Assembly: GCA_006384855.1 (NCBI GenBank)
Contig: VCJN01001244.1
Location: 1-64,000 of the forward strand
Origin: Tetraselmis striata
Taxonomy: Eukaryota; Chlorophyta; Chlorodendrophyceae; Chlorodendrales; Chlorodendraceae
Length of the DNA stretch: 64,000 nucleotides
Reading direction: 5' to 3'
Shown here: positions 54,064-64,000 of the stretch, piece by piece
Position numbering within the stretch: position 1 is the stretch's first letter
Layout of the letters: each line of letters starts with the position of its first letter
Notes under the pieces: generated by a model
The model's input: the letters and a program-made list of their open reading frames with translations, nothing else
What the model was told of the DNA's origin: nothing
The model's database searches: none
Program-made: the position numbers and the translations under genes

Positions 54064-55603
54064 TTCTATACTATGCGATGGGGCTATAGTACATACAAAC
54101 TATGGGTGGTCTCGCGGACTTTCCCTTCAATTTCTGGTGGCTGGTGCTGCACCGCCTGGTGCCATGCTATGTGATCGTTCACAGTTGACTGCCACATGTT
54201 GCCGAATAAGGACAGTCAAACATCATGAGAGCCTTGTGTATTGCACGACCGTAGGTAATATATTGGGGCTGCCTTTGGGGCATTTTTGAGCAGACACGCA
54301 TGACACTACTTGAAGCGGTCCACCAATGAAGATCCCCATGTGGATATTGATTGGGCTATCTTGATATCTGGGCTACATGTCTACCCCATCAAATCTTGAT
54401 AATCGATGGGTGAAAGCTGCGGACGTCGTTGCACAATAAAGCACCTCGGACTTGCTTGAAGCGTGTGTGGCGAGTCGTCATACCCTTCCGTATTAGTCCA
54501 TACCCCATCGTGAGAAGTGTTGAATCAACAGTGGGGTCATCTTAACGAGAATTGATCTGCATGGGAGGCAAAAATGACGCATGTGTCGTCTGCATACTTC
54601 GAGTCGGTGACGCTGAACTCTTTGCCACGTGTCGGCGGTCTGCTAATTAGGCGTAAGGATTACATGATTCCGGGTTCTAGAGCGCCCGCCTCGGCATTTA
54701 GTGCTATATGACGCGACATTTATATGCCGTGACGATATGACGATGAATTGGTCGTACCTGTTGTAACGAGTAGCGACTAGTAGTGCCTGTACGGGCGGCT
54801 TTTTTTTCCGGCGCCCGCCCCGGGACAGGACCTCAATGAAACCCTTTAAAATTAAACCATTTATTAGGGACTATACACTGCAGTAGCGCCTCGGATGACG
54901 CCCGTTCAGGCAGTAGTCGCTACTGGTAGCGGGCGGCGGCCGCCGCAGTACGGTAGCAATCCACAGTATTATCCACAGTATTATGATACGGCCTAACGGC
55001 CCTCTGCTGCTAGCTCATGTAAGTATTTTAATTATGATACGGCCACTACAGGTACAGGTAGAGTACAGGTACAGGTACAGGTACATTCTCTTGACGCATT
55101 CTCTTAACGCTCTTCCTGTAACCAAAAAGTATATGGCCACTACTATGCGATAGAGGGCGACTATTGCTGCTCATCCCATACATACGGTATGGCGGTCTAC
55201 GAGTGCCATCAGGACGATCGTGACGTACGGATTACGCGATGCGGGGGTAGCATACATCGCGTGTATAAGCGGTACCCGTACTACGGGTACCCGTACTGGA
55301 TACTGGTACTGCGCTCTTCGTCCAGCTGCTGCGCGCGCGCTGCATTTTATTTATAGCGACTAATATCTGACCCCTGCTAATATATGCGGCGCAGCAGACG
55401 GTGGTACGGTGGTCGTCAAGGGGTAGTCGACACGCAGTTTATTCGTCGTCGTGGAGCGTAGCAGATCATCCCCTACTCGCGAAGACACGAGTGCCACAAT
55501 ATCATACACCGGCGGCTGAAGGTGGGCCTCGTCAGTCGCCGTGGGTGTGCTTGTGATCGACTAGGGTGGGTGGGGCTGGAAGTTCGGCGGCTGGTTTGGC
55601 CCG
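54064..55603. other. Spacer with GTAC-rich repeats, no gene seen
   Basis: Around 54880-55330 the sequence has many GTACCGTA/GGTACAGGTACAG-type repeats. It also has CCTCTGCTGCTAGCTCATGTAA (near 55003), the reverse complement of a motif at 44936 and 50349. The first part shows no features. Confidence 0.4.
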
Positions 55604-56579
55604 ATGGGGGCGGGGGGGCGAGCAGAGGAGCAGCAGGTGGCGGTGTCCGCCGGCACGAGCAGCGAGGAGGCGCCGTCCAAGCTGCAGCAAGTAAAGAACT
55701 ACTTCTTCGACCAGGGGCTCACCGTCCGTGACCTGCCTGCCGCCTTCGTCTATCATGAGGTCCTGGGGCTGGCGATGGCCGCGGGATTCTGGAGTGTGAG
55801 CTGCCATCCCAACTTGCCCAGAGCTCCCAATTGAGTGCTGCCCGGGTACAGGCGTACATATCCCCCCCCCCCCCCCCCCCCCCCCCCCTCCTTAAAATGA
55901 CCCCTTCATGACTTGGATCCGCAGGGCTGCTACATCATCCAGCCATCGAGGGCCATCATCCGCGTCGCGTCCGGCGCAGGGCGCCAGGCTGCTGCAAGCG
56001 GCGCTGCCCCAACCCAAGGCCGGTTTGGTCAGAAGATGATGGACGTCGCGGAGCGCAAGGTGGCGTCCTGGAAGTGGCTGCAAAAGGTGATGCCTGCACG
56101 GGATGTGTATTGCGCTGCCTGCGCCATGCAGTTTAATACGAAATTAACAGCCCTCGTCCCACTGAGCAAGAGCTCTGTGAAGTTAGTCCAGAATCACGGG
56201 TTATGGCACCGGCATTCAGTACAGCCCAAATTCCTGCCGCCAATGTGGAATGACAATGCTGTTGTTGTATGGTCGCGCCGGCACCAGTATCTTGCCATGT
56301 GTCGTGTGCCAGCCCTACCCTCATGCCTTGTGCTGCCAAGCAACATGCGCATCCGACGTATTGCACGGTCTCCATGCCTGCTGCGCGCAGACGCCCATGG
56401 CCAAGCGCAACCCACGCCGGCTGACAGTCTCGCTGGCGGAGTCGCTGGCGCTGCGGGCGGCCATTAAGCCTGTGACGTTTCCCTTCAAGCTGTGGGCCAG
56501 CTGGAAGCTGACGGCCGGTACCAAGCGGGTCGCGGCTAGCTTGCCGTTCCTCCAGCGGAAGACGCCGGCGGAGGCATGA
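55604..56579 (+). CDS. Small membrane-type protein, possibly DUF1279/FAM210-like
   Basis: Exons 55604-55795, 55925-56086 and 56391-56579, all phase 0 with GT-AG introns, encode 180 aa. The ATG is the first after an in-frame TAG at 55558. Residues about 25-65 (LQQVKNYFFDQGLTVRDLPA and FVYHEVLGLAMAAGFW) include one weak membrane segment. The last exon, SLAESLALRAAIKPVTFPFK and LWASWKLT, resembles the end of DUF1279/FAM210 proteins of mitochondria or plastids, where a helix-P-x-x-x-P segment ends the domain. I assign this weakly. A 27-nt C run lies in intron 1 (55861-55887). No clear signal for location is seen. Confidence 0.55.
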
Positions 56580-58294
56580 CGGCAGTGGCGGGTGGCGCCG
56601 CGGAGCCATCACCCCAACAAACGCCCCTGCGCCGACACGCACGGCCGTAGCGTTACATGGCTGCATTTCGCGCAGAGATGGACGATGTGAAAAATGCTCT
56701 GCTGCATGCTAATTGGCCATGATGTCGTTTCAAACGGGGATGTTGTACTCATCTGTTGCCCTTTTACACTCAACCACAGTAGCTATTACAAGGGCGGCCG
56801 TTATGCAATGAGTGGCAGCTACTTACGGTACATGGCCAACCTTCATATTGGAGAATACGTTGCATCAGTCCTGTCGCAGAAACTTTCAGGATCTCCTGCA
56901 GATAATTTGCTCTGTTGAGAGTTTAGTGTTCCGTAGAGAACAATGTTGTCCTCTCGTATGGTGTCTGCCGGGGGGGGGGGCTCGATACATATAGCTCGTA
57001 AACCTTCAGCGTCCTGGCAAGTTGTAATTTCCATCAGCGTAGAGATGATGTATCACAGACGGCGTACAGCGCAAGTGTGATATCAATCATCTACTACTAC
57101 ATACAAGCGCATGTAACTTTATCATTAAATATTGACTAACTTATACGTTACCGAGTAGCTGTATAAGGTATAGTAATGAGGGTATTTAGGGTAGTCATGG
57201 CAATACATTACATACAAACGAACAACAAAGTGATCAACACACCAACACATTGCCATCATTGCACGGCAGATATAGTTAGTTACATAATATATGTGCATAC
57301 TAATATACTTGCGATGTGAGTATTACTGTGCGCAAGTGTAATAACAAGTCAGCAGTGCAGCGTGCTGATGACATAGCTGGATCGCTGCGCATTAACAGTC
57401 GTCTTTTTAATGTGCTTCCACACTGCTGTGTTATCATATCACATGTTGCGGGTGGCGCTAAACTAATTGCACACAGCACTATACAGAATATACCTAGCGC
57501 CATACCCGAGATAGTATGCTCACTTGCGTGATGCGTGCGACAGCATCCTCCCGGCCTCCCTTATTTTGCTTTTGTAGGTAAAATACACTACCATTATGAG
57601 ATATGCAGAATACAAAGAAGTATTCAGCAGTCCTACTGCTGAGTTCCGGACTCAACATCATGTAGTCGTCCGGTCATTTTTGGCTGCGAGTGTGCGACGG
57701 GACTGATATTTGCGAGGCATATATATATATATATGTAACATCTTGATGTATCATCTATATTTATGCTCCGCGCTGGCGCGACTTTCGTCGTGCTGGTTTC
57801 GGAGATATTGATTCGGAGCGGTACCCTGTGTGAATAGATGGTTTCGGAGCAGGCGAAAGCCGCCCGCCTTCGCGCAACATCGCGCGGAGGCAGAGGCCGA
57901 CGAGTGTCGGAGCGCGGCCGGCGCGGCGCACACATTGCGACCATCCCGACTTCGCGATTTCCACGCCCAACCGCCGCCCACCACCCGAAAGGACCGCGTG
58001 CACGGAGCATCTGGCGACGCCCCCGTGGAGGAACGTGGTGGCACTCGTGGGGTGTGGGCGTGTAGCGGCGCGTACAGCAGGCCTCCGCCATAAAGGTGCC
58101 GTTTCCAAGACACGACGAATCACCATGGCGGCAAGTCGAGTATGTGCCTCTCGCCATCTGGGCGGTACCTGACGACGCGCGCCACACTCCCCCCCTCCTC
58201 TTCTTGCTCATTCCATCGGATCGACAGTCCTGCTTCATCCAGTAGAGAACACGAGCTGTGGGCGCGAGGGCAGTATTTGTTTCTTTGGAGATGG

Positions 58295-58331
<37 letters not shown>

Positions 58332-58659
58332 CCCAGGCTGTCGTGGTGCTGCTGACGCATTGGGTGGGTGGCTGGGTGGCTGCGCTCAGGGGCTGCGAGC
58401 TCTGTCGCGAACGCAGCGGTTGAGGTGAGAGTTTCCCCTCCTCTCACGCAGGCACATGCGTTGATCTCATCCCATCTCATATCAGGCCACCACATGGGCA
58501 CGAGAGAGCGCAGCAGGTGGCGGATGGGGCATGGCCGCTCACCTTGCTGGGGAGTCAGGCGCTGCCTCCAATTTCCAATGCACAGAGAGGCTGCACCGCC
58601 GCTCACAGGCCACATCCCGCCCCTACACCCCCCCACCCCCATCCTTCTCCTCCTCGCAG
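56580..58659. other. Spacer before the IMPACT-family gene
   Basis: AT-rich and GC-rich blocks alternate. A G run of 33 lies at 58296-58328. Overlapping GC-rich open frames at 57630-58330 on both strands have no recognised domain. The missing N-terminal exon or exons of the IMPACT-family gene may lie in the last part of this stretch. Confidence 0.35.
58296..58328 (+). repeat. Poly-G run (33 nt)
   Basis: Together with 49077-49109, the longest pure G run in the window. Confidence 0.9.
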
Positions 58660-61600
58660 CCATGCTATCCCCGCGAAACTCTGCACGCCAAGGACGCTCC
58701 CGCCGCCCCCCAGTCCATGTCTCGGGGCCGGGAACAGTGGCTCATGGAGCTTCCGGCAGGCTGGCGGGGCCGAGCACCCACCGGCGCACCGGCGACCGCA
58801 GAGCACTCGACGCTGCTCCGCCACCCGCCTGGCCGCCGCTGGGGACGACAGCGGCGCGCCTTCTGGCAGCACCTACTGGACGCTGTCGGAGCCGCACCAC
58901 TTCACGCTGGAGGTGAGGCGATCACTCCCCTCAGGGCGGCCGTCCCGCGCGTCTTCCGCGCCGATCCTTAGGCACGTAGGCGACAAGTGACCGGGAGTGG
59001 GGGGGGATCACCGTAACCACGCTTTGCATTTCGCGGTATATTACCCCCCCCCCCCCCTCGACGAAGAGAGAAAAACTGCATTTATCTTACCAAAAGCATA
59101 AAGGTATCGGAATACTACACGAAGAACAGAAGGATCTTTCGGCTCGTTGCTGCTCAACGATTCCATATTTTCCGACCCGCAAGCCCCGTTACGGGCTCCA
59201 CCTGAAGGCCTCATGCTTTCCTGCGCCCTTTGCGGCGCGCACCCAGGTGAAAAAGTCCAAGTTTGTGACGACCGCCTGGCCGGTGCAATCGCCGAGTGAG
59301 GCGATGCGGCTGGTGCAGACCGTGAGGCGGCCCGCCCGATGACCCCCTGCCCCCCACGCCCCACGCCCTGCGCCGCTACGCGTGGCTGGGGTTGCCGCGT
59401 GGTTGTGGTCGACACCTGATGGCTCGTGATCATGTTATTCGTATCGCCACCTTTGCGCTGACGTGACCTCCTGGCTGTGGGTGGCTCGCAGCACGGCGAC
59501 CCGAGCGCTTCGCACAATTGCTTTGCCTACAAGGTAATGACAACAAAAGGGGGGGGGGGGGGGGGGGAGGCAGCCTTGCCGCCGTACTCCATTTGTTCCG
59601 CCGGAATCCGCATCCGGGGTCGTCGGCTCCGAAACCATCTTTGGACACGCCCTTTACGTGCTTTCACGCCCTTGATGCGGAATACCATCACCGCCTCACC
59701 GTAGTTTTTGATCGGCCCGCCCGCCTGTGTTACGTCCTATGTGAATTTGAAATGTGAAACCGTTAAAACTTTATTTTCTGCCAATCTTCGAATAACACGC
59801 ACAGTCCTACATATTGGCCATGGGAGCCAAGTACATACGGAGCCCCACGGGGGGGGGGGGGGGGGGCACGGAGGACGCGTGCCCTGGCCTATTACCGGCA
59901 TGTAGAGAAATAGGAAGGAAGAAAGGAAGTATACAGAACGGAATGCGGCAGAGAAATGACAAGAAGGAAGAAAGAAAGCAGAAGGGAAGGGATGTGGGCA
60001 GAGGCAGAAGCGTGCAGGATGCCCCCTCCCCTCCCGTGGTCCCTTTTCATAAGTACTGCGCCGCATGAACGCCGGAACTAAAATTAGAACCAGCGTTACC
60101 TGGCATTACCAAAACATCACAGGATGTTGCATCTCACGGGCGCCGTCGCTGGCTGCTGCCCAGAGTGTACGCTCGTTTTTGGGCTGTTGCACCACGTAAA
60201 ACGGTATAGTGTTCCGGCCTTTCGGGCGGAATGATGGCATACAGCAGAAACGCTGGTTTTGAGGTTAGTTCCAGCGCAGTGCTTCTGAAAAATGGGGTGG
60301 ACCCCATGGGGCCCCGTATATACGTGACTTCCACTACCAAAGTGTCGGACTGACAGGCCAGCTGCATGAGCCCGCATAGGGTCGCCCGTAGCCCGCAGCA
60401 TGCAGCCCTTTGTTGCCGAGTCCCTTAACCTATTGTTGATTCCAATATGGACGCGAGGCGTGGCAAAAGACAGTGCCGGTGCCCTGTCGGCTCCTTGTGA
60501 CCACCGAGTCCGCGGCAGTGAAGTCGCGTTCCATGAGGGCATCGCATGGCTCATTGCGCTGGGTCCCTTTGGTTCCCTGCACCCGAGAAATAGTAAACAT
60601 GCGTCCGTATAGTTTGTGGCGACATCACTTCAGAGGGCGCCACCTGTTGGGGGGGGGGGGGGGGGGGGGGGGTGAACCGAGATTTGGGCTGCCCGTTGAG
60701 GAGCACTGGGTAGCCGGTGGTGGGTGAAGGGTGTCGCCACCACCGGCTACCTTTTTTATTTCGGGAGCTGTGGCTGTCGAAAAGGCCAATGATTTATTTT
60801 GATTCGAACCAATTTGGTGGGATTTTGCTTTATTTATCTGATTTTGCTGTACTTTTTTTTTCAATTAATCGATTATAAATATATGTCTGTATGTATGTAT
60901 ATATGTATGCTATGTATGTCTCGTATGGATATTAATTTTATTTCTTTGTACTCATATGGATATATGCATATCGTATGGATATTGTGTATGCATATAAATG
61001 TATCCGTACATACATACATGTATACCAAAAACCAGGCCGGTTAAGAGAAATGAATGCCACGTAGCGCTTTTATGTAGACAATATTATGCGACAATATTAT
61101 GTAGAGTATTTGTACAAAACGTACACGCGGCAACTACTCTGACACACTACTTGTTCACGCTACGTGATGGCATTGGCATCTGCTGTATTTCGCAGCAATA
61201 TCTAGCAGGCGATGAATTGAAGTGGCGGTTGAGAGGTGCCACCGTGATGGCACACCGTGTTTGCATCCCAACTAGCACGGTTTTTATTCTGTCTGTACGT
61301 TGCGACTGCAGCGTTCATGTGCTGAATGGCGTGTCAATATACATACATACATGTATACATACTGTTGTTTTGTTTTATTTGTTTGTCTTGACTTGATTTG
61401 CTACGTGCTGCAAATTTGCTGCCGCCCACCGCCCGAGCCGAATTGTCCTGCGGGCCCTCCCCGCCCGCATAAAAGCCCAATACGATAATATAGGTCACAG
61501 CATGATGGTGGCACGCTTAGTTGTTGTTGCCACGCTTGTTGTTGCCAGATGTTAGTTGTTGCCACGCTTCGTCATTGCGCGCAGGTCGGGGAGGAGACGC

Positions 61601-62778
61601 GGAGCAGCGACGACGGGGAGCCCGGCGGCACGGCTGGCCGCCCCATGCTGTCGGCCCTGGAGGGCGAGGGGCTGGACAACGTCTGCGTCATGGTGACCAG
61701 GTGGGGCGGCGCGGCGGCGCCGTGAGCAGATGGATGTACTGCTCGGCTCTGCTTGCGGAAATGTTCTGCGCGCCATTACATTCGATTGGGGTCGCGGGTC
61801 AAAATATTAATGATTTGGTTTGCAGTAACTAGCTGGACGATCCGTGTGTTAATCGTGGTGTACTCTGATGTATTTCAATACCGATAGGGTTGAAAAAGAG
61901 CTGTCCTCTTTTTGCGAGGGGGTTAACAACGGTAATTTGCCACGCACGAAGCCCAATAAGCGCAGTTACGCGGCGCACTGTATGGGACTCACTACCCGCA
62001 TGTATCGGCACATTTGATTGTTTGTGTTTGTTTGGTACATCCCCACAAAAGTTTTGACGGTATTACTGCCAACGAAATGCTTTGTTGGTTTAGTATAAAT
62101 AAAAACAGTTTTCGAAAAAACATTCCCTCCCCCCCCCCCCCCCCCCCGCGAAGAGGAAAAAATACTAAAACCGAGAAGTAGTTCAGAATACAGCACGTAT
62201 GTTCCGACGCGAAGGTGCAAACTAATTTAATATTTTTCGGCCCCGCGGACGGTATTAAATTCTACGGTATATGCAGCTTTCAAACATGTTCTGCGCCGCT
62301 GTACTGTAGCGACAAATAGTTGATGTGAAGTTGATCAACGGCACAAAACGATCCACGGATATTTTGTTGATATGGGGTATGGATATTGCATTTCAATGTT
62401 CATTTCATTGGACGCCTGTGCGGCAGATTTTTCGGCGGGACCAAGCTTGGCGCCGGTGGGCTGGTGCGCGCGTACGGGGGCGCGGCACGCGAGTGCTTAC
62501 GGGAAGCCCCGCGGCAGCTGGTGAAGGTGCCCCCTCCCCTCCCCCCCCTACCCCCCTTCCCCCCCCCCCACCACCACCACCTTCGACGGGCTCCTAAGCC
62601 TCTCTCCCACCGCTGACTTGTACATATAATGTCCCCCGCTCCGGCTTTCACGGTGCGTTCCCCCGGCCCGGTGTACCCCCCCCCGCATGTAAACTATGGC
62701 CAGGCGAAGAAGGACCTCCGCTTTCACATCCCTTTCGAGCTGATGGGCAGCTGCTACACCGTGCTGGACAGGTACCAG
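58660..62778 (+). CDS. IMPACT/YigZ (UPF0029) family protein, incomplete
   Basis: Exons ending 58912 (start unresolved; 58660 follows a pyrimidine-rich CTCGCAG), then 59247-59321, 59492-59533, 61585-61700, 62427-62526 and 62704-62778 are phase-compatible. They read [48 protein letters not shown], then across a junction [20 protein letters not shown], then [15 protein letters not shown]. This is the whole N-terminal UPF0029 domain, with the invariant DDGEP.GTAG and FGG.KLG.GGL.RAY signatures, plus the start of the second domain. The rest is not found before the window end. IMPACT proteins modulate the eIF2-kinase activator GCN1, while bacterial YigZ is of uncertain role. Introns of 2.05 kb (59534-61584) and 0.73 kb (61701-62426) contain G runs and repeats. 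The N-terminal extension could be a transit peptide; this is not shown. Confidence 0.75.
59045..59058 (+). repeat. Poly-C run followed by GAAGAGAGAAAAAC
   Basis: The C run plus purine-rich start resembles the repeats at 43838, 44269, 45218 and 62129. It lies in the first intron of the IMPACT-family gene. Confidence 0.6.
59534..61584. other. Long intron of IMPACT-family gene
   Basis: Contains G runs at 59549-59567, about 59850-59866 and about 60649-60671, and AT-rich sequence with TATGTATG-type repeats around 60880-61020. Short open frames show no domain. Confidence 0.45.
62124..62270 (+). repeat. Dispersed repeat, copy 1
   Basis: After a C run, the sequence AACCGAGAAGTAGTTCAGAATAC, then ACGTATGTTCCGACGCGAAG and GTGCAAA, recurs with changes at about 63031-63190 (GGAGAAGTAATTCAGAAT, AACACGAACATTCCGGCGCG, TGTGCAAAA). 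It may be the end of a mobile element. Confidence 0.6.
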
Positions 62779-64000
62779 GTACGGGCGCCGCCTGCTAGTT
62801 GATGGCGCGTCACGTGATTATTATGCCGGCTCTTCCGCTCTTGCCCCCCCCCCCCCCCTCCTCCTCCATCTTTACCCGTTTTTTTCCGTGCGGCAGATGG
62901 CGTGAACCTAGACCTAATGCCTCACCACTATACCGTATTCACACACACACACCTCCACATACATACATATATATGTATATAACCATCATACATATACACA
63001 CACGCGCTCTGCGAATAAATGACGGTCTTGACCCCCTCCCCCCACCTACGCGGAAAACGATTAAAACGGAGAAGTAATTCAGAATGTATCCAGAATACAA
63101 CACGAACATTCCGGCGCGAATGTGCAAAACAGCTCATTTTTTGGGGCCCACGGCCGGCCCACGGACCGTGTTTTGCAATCGTACGGTCCTGAGCACCTAT
63201 ACCAATGTATTAGTGTTGGCGCTACTGGGCTTGTGGTGGATGTTATATTTCCGCACTCGGTCTTCACGATATGGGGAATCAAATGGCGAGTCGTTTCCAA
63301 CTTGTAGCGCGATGTGCATGTGTGCGTGTGTGGGGGGGGGGGGGGGGGGTGCGTTGACCCTCGGTGTACCAAGCAACGTTATCTATTTAGTATGGTTGTA
63401 TGGCGAGGCAGACCGTGGGCAGTGCCACACAACCTTTTTGTATTGCTGAAGTAGATTGCTGGAGTATATCACTACGCTTGGTGCCTATCACATGATGTTT
63501 TTCACGGTTTATGAATCAAACCTTGTTTCAGCTCAAATTAATGAAGTTTAGGGTTTGATATCCACTTGTCAAAATGGGGGTCTCCTTTATCCCACTTATC
63601 GGCGAGCATTACGTGCGAATGCGCTCATGTGTGCATCGCGCAAAATTTACGCTAAATCGATAAGCAGCCTAGTACTTTGATACTGGCAGGAGGCATTGTG
63701 TACTGCTGATGCAGCGTAGTTAGGCATTATAGCACTCGCGACAGTACCCGCCGGGTATCATATGTAAGCACACAAGCATCATGATAATCAGACAGGAAAG
63801 GAACAGCTTTTACGAATAGGCGTAAAATATCCATAAGTAGACGATTAATAGTAGGTATTGGTTTTATCACAGGTCTTGCTGGCCAGCACCTACTCTTAGA
63901 AGCGATAATGTCAGAAGTGGAGTGTAGTTTAGGGTTTGTGTGTAAGAGCAAACCATCGCCTCCCAGCCCGGTGCTGTCCGTCCCTGAGCTCAGCGATCTG
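62779..64000. other. Downstream part of the IMPACT-family gene or spacer
   Basis: The last donor (62779) must splice to an exon that I cannot identify here. The segment holds a second copy of the dispersed repeat (63031-63190), a G run at about 63333-63350 and no recognised coding sequence. The final bases (GTGCTGTCCGTCCCTGAGCTC) are GC-rich and could be exonic, but nothing supports it. Confidence 0.35.

Overview
Eukaryotic nuclear DNA, most likely from a green alga. The evidence is: short phase-consistent GT-AG introns in all multi-exon genes; a BIM-like plant-type bHLH factor; a secreted protein with SPPP/PPPP-rich (HRGP-type) segments; a selenocysteine elongation factor (EFSec); a piggyBac-type transposon; and pure G or C runs of 15-33 bases in introns and spacers. 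I see no bacterial operon, rRNA, canonical tRNA gene or CRISPR array. The lineage is inference.

Layout. Positions 1-1611 hold a decayed retrotransposon gag-like fragment (minus strand). Positions 1612-21171 look like one very large mobile element: 235-257 bp terminal inverted repeats (1620-1876 and 20929-21163), flanked by an 8-bp direct repeat (1612-1619 and 21164-21171). Most of its interior is a 15.9-kb satellite with a 644-bp higher-order unit built from three related sub-monomers. The remaining 3.2 kb holds subterminal-type repeats and a broken ankyrin-repeat gene, with no recognisable transposase. A 5'-truncated non-LTR retrotransposon tail follows (about 21300-22378).

From 23 kb on the sequence is a gene-bearing arm full of small repeats. 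In order: a three-exon BIM-like bHLH gene (+); a single-exon secreted proline-rich gene (+); a nine-exon hnRNP Q/SYNCRIP-like three-RRM gene (-), whose 3.7-kb third intron holds an internally deleted piggyBac element between two TATATG microsatellites; a seven-exon coiled-coil gene of unknown function (+); a ten-exon EFSec gene (-), whose 3' end has been copied into a small tandem repeat cluster; a single-exon 2-O-sulfotransferase-like gene (+); a three-exon possible DUF1279/FAM210-like gene (+); and an IMPACT/YigZ-family gene (+), incomplete at its N-terminal side and probably at its 3' side. tRNA-derived SINE-like copies lie around 49.7 and 53.9 kb.

The genes do not form a pathway. They are independent housekeeping, regulatory and secretory genes: Sec translation, RNA binding, the IMPACT domain linked to translational control, a Golgi-type sulfotransferase and a cell-wall-type protein. 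Exon coordinates were worked out by hand from splice sites, phase agreement and family alignment, and remain predictions until RNA evidence is available.
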